Of a DNA stretch of 64,000 nucleotides, positions 24,237-36,945 are shown piece after piece. How positions within the stretch are numbered: position 1 is the first letter of the stretch; every line of letters begins with the position of its first letter. Location of the stretch: NCBI RefSeq assembly GCF_043641665.1, contig NC_092186.1:13458001-13522000 (forward strand), read 5' to 3'. The stretch is from Enoplosus armatus. Its lineage: Eukaryota; Chordata; Actinopteri; Centrarchiformes; Enoplosidae. A program made the translations under genes and the position numbers. A model generated the notes under the pieces. It did no database searches, was not told the DNA's origin, and saw only the letters and a list, made by a program, of their open reading frames with translations.

Positions 24237-25366
24237 GGTGGAGTCCACATTGCTCTTCTGAGGAGAAAGAGAAGAAAGAAGCCATGAGACTTCCTCATTT
24301 TAGGCTGAATCTTATCCGATGCACAGCCGCCCAACTGGGACAAAAATCTTGCCCTCCTCCTCCTCCTCTATGGAGGGAGTGTCAGTTGGCCAGCCCCTCC
24401 ACTACGTGGGGCCGCCTCCCTGTGGGTTTACCACCTGCAAGGAAGGATTAAAGGTTGAGGTATTGCTAGCCTGGCAGAGCGTGGGTGTTTTAAGTAATAT
24501 GTTTCAGCTAATATAATAATTTATTGTTGCATTCATCCAGAATTTTGTTATATTAACTTGCTTAAAAATTATCTGTAAAAAAATATTGATGTGTTAGTTA
24601 TAGTGATTTTGAACAATGCACTTCTGTAATTCTTATGTGCAGTTTATGTGTATAAGGAATTTGTCTCCTGTGACAGAATCCTTTTTGTTAATGGGTAGTG
24701 GTGCCTCCCTGTGGAAAAGGGTGCACCAACACCAACCTTGCCCCAGCCTCTCCCCACCTCGAACTTGCCAGGCCTCGTTTCCCCTCCCTTGCAGTGCTAG
24801 ATCTTATACTACCTGGCACCTCAGCCAAGGTCTCCCCTCTCAGGAGTCTCTCTTGAGATAAAACAAACAAGAAAATAGTCGTTTGACGCATCTGTAATCA
24901 CCTTAGCTATATCCGCTGGAACTGAGGGCTTTTAATTTGCCGTGCTTTTAATTTGTTTTCACAGCAGTTTCGAGCAAATTGAATTTGTTAATTAAAGCAG
25001 CAAAATGAAATGCTGAGCATTATTGACGAGATGCTAATTGGGTTAGTGTGGAAATTGGAAGTGGGGGTGAAGTGAGGTGGGTGGGGGCTAACGAGAGGGT
25101 TGAGGGGGGAGAGTAGGCCGTTTTGGGGTATCAATAGTCAGGACAAATCACATTACAGAGCAGCGCAAGAAAGGCTACATGCCAAGTGGCCCCATGGCGG
25201 CTGCATGATGGTCTGTGTGTGTTTGTGTGCGCGCACAATACATCTCCCCAGGCCTTTTTTTGGCAGTCGTACACAAATGCAGATAGAAAGCTGTACTTCC
25301 TCCTGATTTCTTTCCAACACAAATAAACACAACTTTACGTATCCACACATGCATGCATACGCACAG

Positions 25367-25367
<1 letters not shown>

Positions 25368-25400
<33 letters not shown>
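25368..25400 (+). repeat. (CA)16 microsatellite
   Basis: Uninterrupted CA tract of 33 bp. Confidence 0.95.
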
Positions 25401-25404
<4 letters not shown>

Positions 25405-26823
25405 ACACTGGCACAAACAGGCAGACACACACAGAGTAGCATCTGTCTTATTCCACCAATAAGGCCTGAGAAAAACAATGTAATATGTGGTATATTTTAC
25501 ATATGATACTAAATGTTAAATACTGGATCCAGATGATATTATTGTCTAGCTTGTTGAGCATCCACGATAAGCAATATGCTTTAACACAGTTGGCCAAATG
25601 TAACATAGTTCCAACAGCAGGCGATAGGCCAGACCATGATGGGAGATATTATTTAGGAATAATTGCCTTAGGAGTATACAAGTGCGAGCTCATACCAGCA
25701 CACAGAAAAACCCGCTCTGTGTGGCACAACAGCAAAAAGGGGCCGGGCAGCAACAATATATAGTTAATTGAAAAACTGTCTTATTATCTGGTGTAGTTGG
25801 GCGGGCTTCAACAATAGCAAATCAAATCAGTTGCTCTCCCTTTTAAAAGCAGGGCACTCATAGACATGAGGCACATAATGGGCTGGAAGGAGAGTCCAGT
25901 CTGGCTTATCCTGAGAGGAGGCTGATGGATTTGTCTGGGAGATGCAGAAGTACAAATATACTACAGCACCACAAATGCAATAGAAATATACAGCAATCCA
26001 AATAGGCTTTCAAGGCCAGATGATGCTCCTCTTTTAGCTGACCTTACGTACAATGCATTAGGAAATAATTAAGTACAATACACTTTGTAAGAATAACTGA
26101 ATAAAAGTTTCGCATTCATTCCTTTTTGGATACTGTAAGTAAATATAGTCTGTGACAACTCCCAGTTTAACTATAAAATTCAACCAAAATTTGCAGTGCA
26201 GCATATCATGTCGTTTGTCGCAGTGATACAATCTGTTTCTATTTGTCTTTCTATAGTCAATCACATACTCCATCTATTTCCCCTATTTATACTCTGTGTG
26301 CTCAGTCTGCAGGCTGGTAGGTCTTAGCATCAGCCTTCATGAGAGACAATGCCATCCTCTTCCCTGAAGTACGCCTGGTTCATTTTTAAACAGTATTTTC
26401 CTGTTAGTTTTTAAGCATATCTACTGTTTGGTAACGTGGTTAGTCTGCTCTGCTCAGCAGTACAGTTTGTGCCACTATTATAAATACTGAAAAAGCAACC
26501 CATCTGGTCTTTGCACTTAAGCACGCCTCAAGCATTGTGACACTATTGCAAATTCAAAAAAACCTTCAGAAAAGAAGGAAATACAAAGCCAATACAAAGT
26601 TGGTCTTTTTGTGTAAAGATACTGACTGTTGGGAATGTGTAGCCCTGAAGAAGGTTTGTAAAGTGGAGTGGACAAAGAAGATTTAAAAGTCCTCTCTTTT
26701 AGTTTTAATGACTCCGTTAAGTACTTTATTTACCCTGTTAAGAATTTCGTCACTTTGTTTGCAAAAGTGCTACTAAAATAAAGTAATTAATAACATTGAA
26801 TGCTTGGATCACACTCCCTTAAG

Positions 26824-26825
<2 letters not shown>

Positions 26826-26878
<53 letters not shown>

Positions 26879-26900
26879 TGTGTATGTGTGTGCGCGCGCA
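26826..26900 (+). repeat. (GT)n microsatellite ending in gcgcgcg
   Basis: About 46 bp of pure GT, then two tatgtgtgtg-type interruptions and tgcgcgcgca. The alternating purine-pyrimidine run is about 75 bp. Confidence 0.95.
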
Positions 26901-29149
26901 TACATTCCCTCCTGCCCATACATGTGTAGTAAATTGCCTTTTCACAAGCGAAGGAAACTATGAACCTCCCCACCCCCCTGCCTAACAGTCTAGTATCAAA
27001 CATCACTCCTTAACCAGCTCATTGACCCCTCAGAGCTCTGCTGAGCTGTTCGGTGCTAACATCGCTCGGTCTCCCTCAGGGCACGTTGGCCCAATGCACT
27101 ACTAATGAGAAGAATTCACTCATTTGGCTTGAGATCCGCTCGGGTGAAGGACAGAGATGTCAGGTTGGGAAAAAGAAAGAGATGAAATGACCAAAAAAAA
27201 GATTAAGAAAGAGATGGAGGCAGTATGAGAGAGGAGTGTTTGTTTGGAAACAAAGTATGAGAGGCAGGGAGAAGAAGGGAGAGGGTGAGGAAGTGGGAGA
27301 GGAGCAGCGACCTGGGTGAGACGCTGAGCAGTGGTTGAATTAGGGAGGTGATTATAGCACTAATTACAGGCTGAGCCGCTTCATTGATAAGGTCCCAGCC
27401 TACACCTGACAACGCTCGCTGCCCTATTCTCTGTAATGTTGGAAGTACTTAAATGCACACGCATACAAATAGGGTGGGATTTGGGAATTGGGAGAATACA
27501 TTATGGCATCCATAAAGGGCGTTGTGAGTTCAGCACCTTCTTCTTGTCCCTACTATCCTTGTTTCAACAACATACACTCCAGATCCCAGCTATAAATACA
27601 AGTCACATATTTTACATGTAAAACAAACAAAAAAAAACATATGCAATGCTATAACCTCCCAAGTGCTTCAGATTGCCTGCCTAAATTATGCATGTTCAGT
27701 AATTCGTTATTGAACTGAATGTGAGGTTCTCGCAAGACAGTGTTTTTATTTGCAAGATGGAAGTATCTGCTGATTATGAGGTGTAAATGAAATACGGAGA
27801 TCTAGACAGTTTTTCACATCTTGCATCACTGACAGCACAAATACTGTCTGATTCTCCACAGGTTCTGACTCTGTTCTTGACCACCCTGACAAACAGATTG
27901 AATACACTGTACAGCATTTCTACAAGGTCTCTATTTCTACCCGTTCTATCACATAATAACCCATTTGGAGAGGGCGAATTTGAATGCTATTCATGGTCCC
28001 TATTACCAAATGTCCTCATCTAAGAGAGTGCACTCAGCAATACGAATCAACCTGAAAGGGATTGAATTGTTGGGCGCCACTGTATTTTATGCTGCCAGTA
28101 AATATATCTATCTTGTTCATAACAATTTGCAGCTCTGTGTTTTGTAATCATAAAAAGGATAAGTTTGGGGGAGATATGAGAACCGTTCTTTTGAGAGTGC
28201 TGATTACAGCAGGCACCATCTGCGTGGAACACACAGCTGCCTGCCTCATCAGAATACCTAATATTCCAATGGAGGGGCTCTAAGTACCTGGCAAACCCAA
28301 GTAGATAGATAACAAAGAGCCTATTAAATAACGGACAAAGTGGCCTGTGAAGGTAGGGGTGGGGGATGTGGGAGTGTGTGGTGGGAATTAGTCTTTTAGC
28401 TCCACACACACTCCGAGATGAGATAGCCCCGAGTTCTAATTAAAATTCTCATTCCCATCTAAGGTGGTAATTTTGATCTGAGGAAGAGTAGAAAGTTTGA
28501 TGTCTTGCAGACAGCCTGCTCCTAGTCCTGCCTCCCTCTCTCTCTGTATTTCTCTTTCCTCAGTCTTGATCAAAATCAATGTTATCTGCCCAACCTGGTA
28601 ACTCTTCCTTGCCCTTGCTCGCCCTGAAAGTCATGTTGGAGCCATCTAATTTACAAAAAAACCCTCTGCTACAGAGTAATATGGATTAAAAAAAACATGT
28701 GAAATGTGAAAGCATACTGTATGTTGACACACACCAACCCACACATACACATACATATATATATTCCCATAATGTCCTGTGCCTTCCCAGTCAGATAAGG
28801 GTTTTCCTCCAAGCTTACTCGTCCTTTTCTCCTCTGGGTATCAACGGGAGATCTTGACTGAAGATCTACTGCTGGTCAAACCAAGAATGGAGTAAATCTA
28901 CACTAAACTTTACCAGTTTACTTAAGAGCATGCAGTATGCTCATTCTCAGTCTACTGATGTGTGCTATTAAAAGACATTAACTTGATGAAATGAGGTGCA
29001 GGACAATTACAAAATGTGAGTATATCCAAAAATTATGTCCACAGATCCAAACAGAAAGCACAAACAAGAAAATACTTGTCACAAATGGATTGTCAGGATA
29101 CTCCTGGCTGGGGAAAACATCAGGACTTTAAAAGAGAAAATCATTACGC

Positions 29150-29517
29150 TTGTGCTGCCAATGAGTCATGACAACATGTTGTTTCCAGACCTTGTTACAT
29201 GCTGTCGACTGATAGAAAATGAATTGGCAACTTATTTTCAAAATCAAATAATTGTAATTGTAATTTATTGAGGAAAAATGCAAAACATTTGCCAGTTCCA
29301 GTTTCTCCAGTGTCTATGATTTTCTGCTTTTCTTGATCTGCTATGACAGATTTGTACTTCTGGTGAGACAACACAAGACATTCGAAGACTTGGACTCTAG
29401 GAAACGGGGATGGATATTCTCATTGTTTTCTGACATTTTGTAGACATCAATCTATCAATCAAGAAAAGAATCTCCAGATGAATCAATAATGAATATAATT
29501 GTTAGTTGCAGTTGTAA
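29150..29517. mobile_element. Non-autonomous teleost repeat ending in gttagttgcag
   Basis: The order tcgactgatagaaaatgaat, ttgccagttccagtttctcc, gattttctgcttttcttgat, tgttttctgacattttgtag, aatcaataatgaatataatt and gttagttgcag follows a fish repeat I recognise, whose ends read cagggctgcaactaac. It has no coding capacity. The left end is not clearly preserved. Confidence 0.7.
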
Positions 29518-29687
29518 TTGAGATGACATTATTTATCATTTAGCTAATGTCTGTGTACGATGTGACAGCAGACTTGTTCAACAGACGAAAACAGGAAAGG
29601 TGTAATCAGGAAGGTCCTCTGTCACCGACACACTTTCAGGTTATTATCATTATTATATTATGAAACAACTGGTCAATCCAAATAAAA

Positions 29688-29822
29688 TCAAATGGCAACT
29701 ATTTGGATAACTTGAGTAATTTGTCAACCAAACCTGCCAAAAAGCCTGAAATTAATCGATTATTTGAGAAAATTATCGGCAGATTAATTGGTATTGGAAA
29801 TCGTTAATTGCAGCTTTAGTTG
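29688..29822. mobile_element. Second, shorter copy of the gttagttgcag repeat
   Basis: The words ggcaactatttggataactt, ttaatcgattatttgagaaa and cggcagattaattggtattg, followed by gttaattgcagct, correspond to the two end regions of the repeat at 29150-29517, with most of the middle missing. It lies in the same orientation about 170 bp away. Confidence 0.62.
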
Positions 29823-31825
29823 AAACAGACCACACTGACCACGCCTAGCCGTGGGCATCGGTATTTAATATTGTTTTTAGAGGACCTACATATTGCAAGA
29901 GGAAGTGGCATCTAAACTGTCAGAGTTCATTGACACGATGAGGATGTATTTTAATAGCATATGTAAATCAGTGACATGACATTACACACAATCCCGATAT
30001 GAGATGTGTGTTAATTGCAGATGTAAAGGGCGACTGCACAGACAGATAGAGGTACTGGAATGAGGGAGGCCATCATTACATGCATGCTTCCAGATTGCAG
30101 CTTGTTTTGTCAGTCATGTTTACTGTAGTCCATTCAATTTTTTCTCTCCATCTAATAGTCACTCTCCAAGCTCTCTCTCTCTCTCCCTCTATCTCCCTCT
30201 CTCTTGCTTTTCGCCTTTTCTCTGTCCTTTTTTCCAGCTCATTACTCCTAAACAATTATATTTTGGTAGAAAGCCTCTCAGTCGCAGCCTGCTGCTGGCT
30301 AAAATGAAAACAGTCAGTGCGGAGGCAAGACGATGGATCACAGTGTCAACGCCAAAGTTATCATCACCTTGCTTGATTTATATTTCTTCAGTGCTTTTTT
30401 CGGTGCACTTTGCAAACACACACACAGAGAAAGTTTTCTCCGATGAGCAGGCTGCCTGCGGTGGTGTTAGGGGGCTAACTGAATGGCCATCATTCTGATA
30501 GAGCGCCTTCATTGAGGCTGTAAAATTAAACAGCCAATTTCACCTGGTAATTGGATAGTGAAATATTCGTGGTCTAACTCCCTGCCGTGAGACAGTAGCA
30601 TAATGCAGTGAACAGAGTGAAAACATAGGGCTGATCACCACATTTAACTGTCACAATGGTGTAAAACCGCCAACTTTCTATGACACCATATTAAGCCTAT
30701 ATCCACTTGTAGATTGACTTTCAAACTAATTCCCTCTTAGCTGTCAAGAGTGAAAACAGCAGAGCCATGGTACACCTGGAGCCAGCTACAGTTGTTTAAT
30801 ATATGATCTGAACTGAGCATGGTGTTGGTATTCACAGTAGCACGTGTTAAATGATACATATCTCAGGGTCAGACATTAAGAATTCTTTCAGTTAGTCTCT
30901 CCCAGGCCGCAAAAGCAGAAACCTTAATTGCCATAAATACGCTCTAATTAACAAGCTGTACCTATTCCTGTGATGTTTTTCACCCTGCCCACACATTAGT
31001 GCAAAAATAGCATTTACAGTACGGTGTAGTATTTGTTAATTACCAGTGTCTGAGAGAGGGAATAAGGGGGCTATACACCAGCAGATGGCAATACCTCAGG
31101 GGTTTAGCTTCCTCTTTCATACCATACTGTGTTTGCCAATATAAGCTACAGAGACGCCACCCTTGGGTGGTATGAACTCTGCGTCGAGGAGTGAGCGCCT
31201 TTGCGTGGATCAAACACTCAAATGAGCCGTGATGATGGGCCTGGTGATACATGCTGCTGTCTCCAAGGCCCTGCCACAGAGGGTTTCCTGCATCAACCCG
31301 TTCATCCCTCTCTTTACTTTCCTCGCCCTTAACCGCAGGCTCTGCCGTTTGAACTTAACTTCAGAGGACCTTTACATTTTTTAATGAAATTCTTCAGCGT
31401 GCCACATGCTGCTGGCTAATTTGTCCTTTTTTATCACTAACCACTGTGGAGGAGTCTATTACATTGACTGGTAGGTATGGTCGAGACTGTCCTCAACAGC
31501 ACTGGTTGTTTTCTCAAACGCCAAAAACAATCTATATATTTCAGATAACAATGTCTTCCTTCTTGTCGCTGTCCCTTTTAAGGATGAAGTTGGGGTGGAT
31601 GGTTGTGATTTGTGATGTAGGAGACCACTGTTGTTAAAGAGGAAGATCTTTTTTGTTTAACCAGGAACAGAAGTCTTGCTGAAGGAGAAGTCTTGCTCTG
31701 AAATCTTGTGAGAGGTGAGCTGTTGCAGTGAGACGACGGTGGAAACATGAGTCAGAGTTCTTTAACAAAAAGGTCTATCTCTGTGGGGATTCTTTCCATA
31801 ATGTTGTCTGACACTTAGAATAACA

Positions 31826-32048
31826 ATCTGAGCCTGTCACTGGCAAAAAAAAAAAAAGCACTTTTACTGGATGTACTTTTCACAGGCGCAGTTGCCCGCA
31901 AGGATTATGCTGCAGCCATTGCAGCCTGTTCGCGGCTGAGGCAATCTACTGGACCAATTCCAAAACTTTTTGTACCCATTAGTCATTTAGTTCCCAGCAT
32001 TTGTAAAAATAGGGCCCAGGTTTGAAAATACCAGAATTACCCTTTAAC
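31826..32048. repeat. MITE-like interspersed repeat
   Basis: gagcctgtcactggcaaaaa, gcacttttactggatgtact, gcccgcaaggattatgctgc, ccattagtcatttagttccc and agggcccaggtttgaaaata appear in an order I recognise from fish genomes. Its end at ccagaattaccctttaa fits a repeat terminus. No coding capacity. Confidence 0.45.
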
Positions 32049-34739
32049 CATAGCTGTGGCAGATCAGAAAATGTTGTTATTGTGGACATTATAATCTTCT
32101 ATTACTCACAACTCCTTTCACCATCCAAACCACATCCTTATATTAAGTTTTTAGTAATGTTATTTAGTAATTCATGTATGTGTTTGTTAATAGAGGATTA
32201 GTACTCCTGGCAGAATCCTTGTTCTTTACTGTATAATCACTTGTTTAAATGCTCAACACCTTCATGTAAGTGTCTCTGACTGAATTATGTTGCATTAAGA
32301 AATAATCACTGTACAATCAAAATAGCAGTGCTATTTTTACAAGCAAAGAAAGACACATGTGGGTGGTTTACTTTAAGAGAGAAAAACACATTTCTTTGGG
32401 TGTCGCCGACACTGAAACATGCATGCAGTAAACACTAAGCACTATGAGAAAAACACCAGCCAATAACAATTCAGGCTGTTTAACTTGTGCATCAACAGTC
32501 TAGCCAGCCAGCCAGCCAAGCAGTCAGTGTCAGCGATGAGACAAGGCCATAATCCAATTCTGGTTTTTACACGGCATCATGCCTTTACCTTTGACAGCGT
32601 GATTGATGTGTATGTAAATGTGTTTTGAGGAGGGCTGTGAGCAGCTAGTTAAAGCAGACATTTAGGGCTGCCCTGTCAAAGACGAATGGAGGGAAGGAAA
32701 GAGAGAAGAAAAAGGAGGAGGAGGGAGAAGGAATCCAAAATAAAGACAACTATTGATCCATGAATGAAGATGGACACTGGAGGAGCCCGAGACAAGGCGT
32801 TATGTACCTCTCGAGTGTCACTCTGAATTCATAGGGAGGCAGTTTGACAGCTCCACAATGGCATACTACGGGGAGTCTCTATCGGACACACACCAAGCAG
32901 GAAAAGGTTACTGCCTTTTCAAGTGCCCTCTCTATTGTCCTCTCTCACCCCTGGTCCTTCTCTTCCCTTCGCCATTCCTTAAGTCAATAGAGAAAAAACA
33001 CTGAACATTGAAGTCAAGACACTAAATAGATGGCAGATTTCTCTCAAGACGCTGCCAGTGTGTGCGTGTCGTGTTTAAGAGTGTATGTCTTGATGTACGT
33101 GTGTGTGTTCCTGTGAGCATGGCTGTGCTTTCTCTTTCCATGCTCTCACATGTCCCTGTGAGACTGTCATGTGGGCACTAAAGTTTAACAACTTCAGGGG
33201 AACACTAGGTGACAGGGACCTCAAATCTACCCGCCCGTTTCCACAGCAACCAAGGAAGGAGAAGGAAAAAGGAGGGAGGGAGGAAGGAGGTAAGAAGTCT
33301 CGTCTCCATCACTCATGCAGATATCCACTGCTGTTTGAAGCCATCAGTCACTGGAGTCATGTCTTTCCCTTGGAACTTAGCATGCAGGCACTAGCCTGTG
33401 TAACTGGCGCCAGTAATCTGTCTGAATATTGTCAATCTATTATCCTAAGCAGTGGGGTGAATGCATTCATTTTCTTTCCTTCATGATGGACAATTGGGCT
33501 GAAGTAAACTTCGAATGATCGGACAGAAATAATAGATTATTTTGAGTTGTCTGACAAAAGCGTGATTCCTGCCACTGCTAACTTTTGAAGCAGAACGATA
33601 TGAGCAACTACGACACTGATTTAATTAGATCACATTAGATGAAACTGATTCGATTAGATGAAACTGAAAATGGCTCCATAACAGCAGCAGGATACAGCTA
33701 CAGAAGAAAGAGATTAAACAACCAAGTTGTATAAATGGACTTAAACTGACAATAATATATGAAAGAAAAATGTGCATAAATGAATATATGCAGAAAACAC
33801 TCAGCCTCTGAAAACACCACTGGGAACTTCACTTGAAGTTATTGATTCTTTGGACCTAATGAACAGTGCATTAATAGGATTAATGGGATTTAGTAAATTC
33901 CTTTTGACATGATTAGCATTTCAGCTGTATCAATATCATTAATAATATCTGTTCTTCTGTATTGGAATGAGCTTTTCTTTCTCAGGTATTCTTTCACTAG
34001 CATGGCTGCATGTTTGCATTTCTACCTGCTACTCCACTGACATAACAAGCTGAAAGTATATGTAAGTGTTGCTAACTCATTAAAGCACACACGGAGGAAT
34101 ATATTCATTAGAGAGATGGGTCCTTTCAAATTCTGTCTTCCACAAAAGAATTGAAGAGGCAAACTTGAAAAGAGAAGGCACAGGTATATGACATGTCTCA
34201 AAAGTATGAGGCAAACAAACAGAAAATGAAGATATTTTTCTTTGAGACTGCTGTTGATTTTCTTCCTCCCTTACTATCAATAGGAACTCCTGCATGGAAA
34301 TGGAGAAATGGATTGACGGGAAACAGAATACTCATTTCCTGCAAAATGCTTCCACAGCCATCAGATGGCATCAAACAATGAGACACAAAAAGATAGAGAG
34401 AAAGAGAGAGGGAGAGTTCAAGAGGTAGAAGTCGTGAGAGAGAGAGAAAGTGCAACAGAAAAAGAGACCTCCTCCATGCCCCCTTGTGCCCTATGGACCC
34501 TGAACCCTGCTCTGCTGTGACTCTGATGAAAAGCAGGCTGCAATCCCTTTCAATTTGGCCAGTGTGCCCCAGTCCTGTTAAAGGCAATCGACTGGCTGAA
34601 CAGGGGCACTATATCACAATATGCAGGTGCAGACGAGCCCGGCAGAAAAGAGAGGGGAGACATGGCGCCTTAGGAGAGAGAAAGGGACTCTGGCATCCAT
34701 CTCTCTCACACTCAGGCTGACGCTCAACCATTGGGGAGA

Positions 34740-34760
34740 ACACACACACACACACACACA
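34740..34760 (+). repeat. (AC)10 microsatellite
   Basis: Uninterrupted AC tract of 21 bp. Confidence 0.93.
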
Positions 34761-36558
34761 GGCTGGGGCCAGGCAGCAGTGGGAGAGCAAGAAAACGAGG
34801 TGAGAGAGAATAGAAAAGTGGAGGAAAAATGGGACCCGTCACTTCCTTCATTTTTTTCCCTTCTCACTTCAGGTAAAAAAAGAGGATAGAATAAAAGAAA
34901 AAAGAAAATGTATTTCGTACAACTGGGGAGTCGGACGGTGAAGAAAAAAACCTGTCTGGAATGAAAGCAAGGTGTTTGTTTGTGGTGGGTAAATGCCTGT
35001 GTAGGGGGGGCGTGGGGAGGCCAGTGGCTTGGCCAGTGGCTTGGCTAGAGCTGTTTGTTATCGGGGGTCTCCAGGCCCCCCAGGCGTGCCGAGCTGCTGG
35101 CCCGAGTCAGAGGGGCTGAGCCTGGGGTAGGGTGAAGAGTCAGAGCCCTTGCCCAAGGATGGGTGAGAGGCCAATAGACTGGAGAGAGCAGCAAAGGCCT
35201 GAAGAGGGTTGGAAATACCACATGAAAGATCTGATTTATCCTAAAAATATTCAGGTTATTGACATTGCCTGACATTTCCTGCCTAGAGTGTAAAAGCATC
35301 TCGTGCTCAAGTACTCCAACCAAGCGATGTAGCCAATATACTGTATTAGACCACATATAAAGCACGACTCTTCTAGGCAGCATAGAGGACATCAGTGAGT
35401 GCTGTACATTGAGATTGAGGACTTCTGATACACACTTGGCATAAAGCGTTCACACCCTCTCAACCTCTTGAGGGGAACACTGAGGAAATGGAAGCTGAGA
35501 GCTCGCAGTACAGACTCAGGTCAAGGATTTGATGTCATGTGACGTCTGAACTGCTTCATAGAGAATTCCTATCACACGCAATTGTTGAGCGGTGAGGTCT
35601 ATAACTGTAGGCAAGGATAAAACTGCAGCAAGTCTGCAATCATGCCGTTTAACCATGACCTGTCAGTCATCCTTGGCTTTCGGCTGCAGCTTATCACTAC
35701 ACGTATTGGGTTGGATCAGTCCTCTGTATCTAGGATTTAAAAGTAATCTAACCCTGCAGAAATACCACACCAATATACATGCGACATACAAATTACCTTG
35801 CAGCCAGACATTATTGCGTGCATAGACTTGTGTTGTCTACTACAGCACAAATGCTTAACCAACTTAAAGAGCAACTTGAAGGTTGAAATTGTTATTGAAA
35901 CTTTAGGTTTCATGGGAATTGTGCTTTGAAAAGTTAATACTTGATGTCATGTGTTTTACAAGCCATTATAGCAGAAATTCAGAGAAAAAGGAGCCATTAA
36001 GAACAATATCCAGGAAGAAACTGTATTTCTAAGATTACATCACATACGGAAGTTGATTTCCCTCCAGTGCACTGTGCATGCATAGGTATGTTTTTGCTTG
36101 TTTTAGTTTACATTTTGACATTTGCAAATTATTATGTTTGTTCAGGTCGCATACATTTTCCAGGTAGCAACCTCAGTGTCAAAACTAGCAACAAGATCCA
36201 TATTTATTATTGTTAGCTTGACCACTTGTTTTGTGTGTTCAGTTTTGAGATGATGAAATCCCTAAAGCAATTTAGGTAAATGATGGGAGACAATTAATTC
36301 ATTTTTAAGTCGGATGCCATTAAACCATTGTAGAAGAAGACAGTGCAACGAAATGACATCACTAAAAGAGCGCAAGTAAAACCTCAAATGTTGGAAAACA
36401 TGATGGAAATATGGCATTTGTGTTTATTTCATGTATTCATTTGACAGTCTCCTCATCGCTGCACACAGATCTGATGTTTTTGTCTGCCGCAATTTTTCAT
36501 CTCTTCAGTGGACATTAAAGTCACATGCTTCATGTGAGTCAGGATTTATTTGCTAAGC

Positions 36559-36671
36559 CTGTTTCCATTGCACTCAGCCAAGTGTAAAGAAAAGTTCTTT
36601 GTTTTCAATTTCACTCAGGTTATTCGATGCACAAACTGAAAATGTGCATAAAAGCAGGTGAATGGAAACAG
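36559..36671. mobile_element. 113-bp MITE with perfect 11-bp inverted ends
   Basis: The left end is CTGTTTCCATT and the right end AATGGAAACAG, exact inverted repeats. The interior (gcacaaactgaaaatgtgca near 36630-36649) resembles a short fish MITE family. No clear target duplication is visible and there is no coding capacity. Confidence 0.62.
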
Positions 36672-36903
36672 ACTTATTGACTTCAGATGTACTCTGCAAA
36701 GCATTTCTGCTACAACAAGAACTGTGACTTTGTCCCTCATCACTTACATTGGTATCGCTTTAGGAACTTCACAGCCAGCATGGACAGGAGGAACAACTAA
36801 TCGGTCTTCCAATGTACATATGGGCATGTCCGTATTCTTTTAAGGCAGAGTTGCCAGTTGAGGAACACACAAAACTTTGTATATGCACATTAACACATGT
36901 GCG

Positions 36904-36905
<2 letters not shown>

Positions 36906-36941
<36 letters not shown>
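36906..36941 (+). repeat. (CA)18 microsatellite
   Basis: Uninterrupted CA tract of 36 bp. Confidence 0.95.

Positions 36942-36945
<4 letters not shown>

Noticed and set aside
28047..28409. 120-codon minus-strand frame
   Set aside because: No motif or splice signal supports it, and the length is within chance expectation for 64 kb in six frames.
33103..33486. 127-codon plus-strand frame
   Set aside because: Composition includes a KEKEKGGREEGGKK low-complexity run, there is no recognisable domain, and no splice or promoter context suggests a gene.
34198..34587. 129-codon minus-strand frame
   Set aside because: It is driven by a GA-rich stretch (LSLSLSLYL) and has no recognisable domain.
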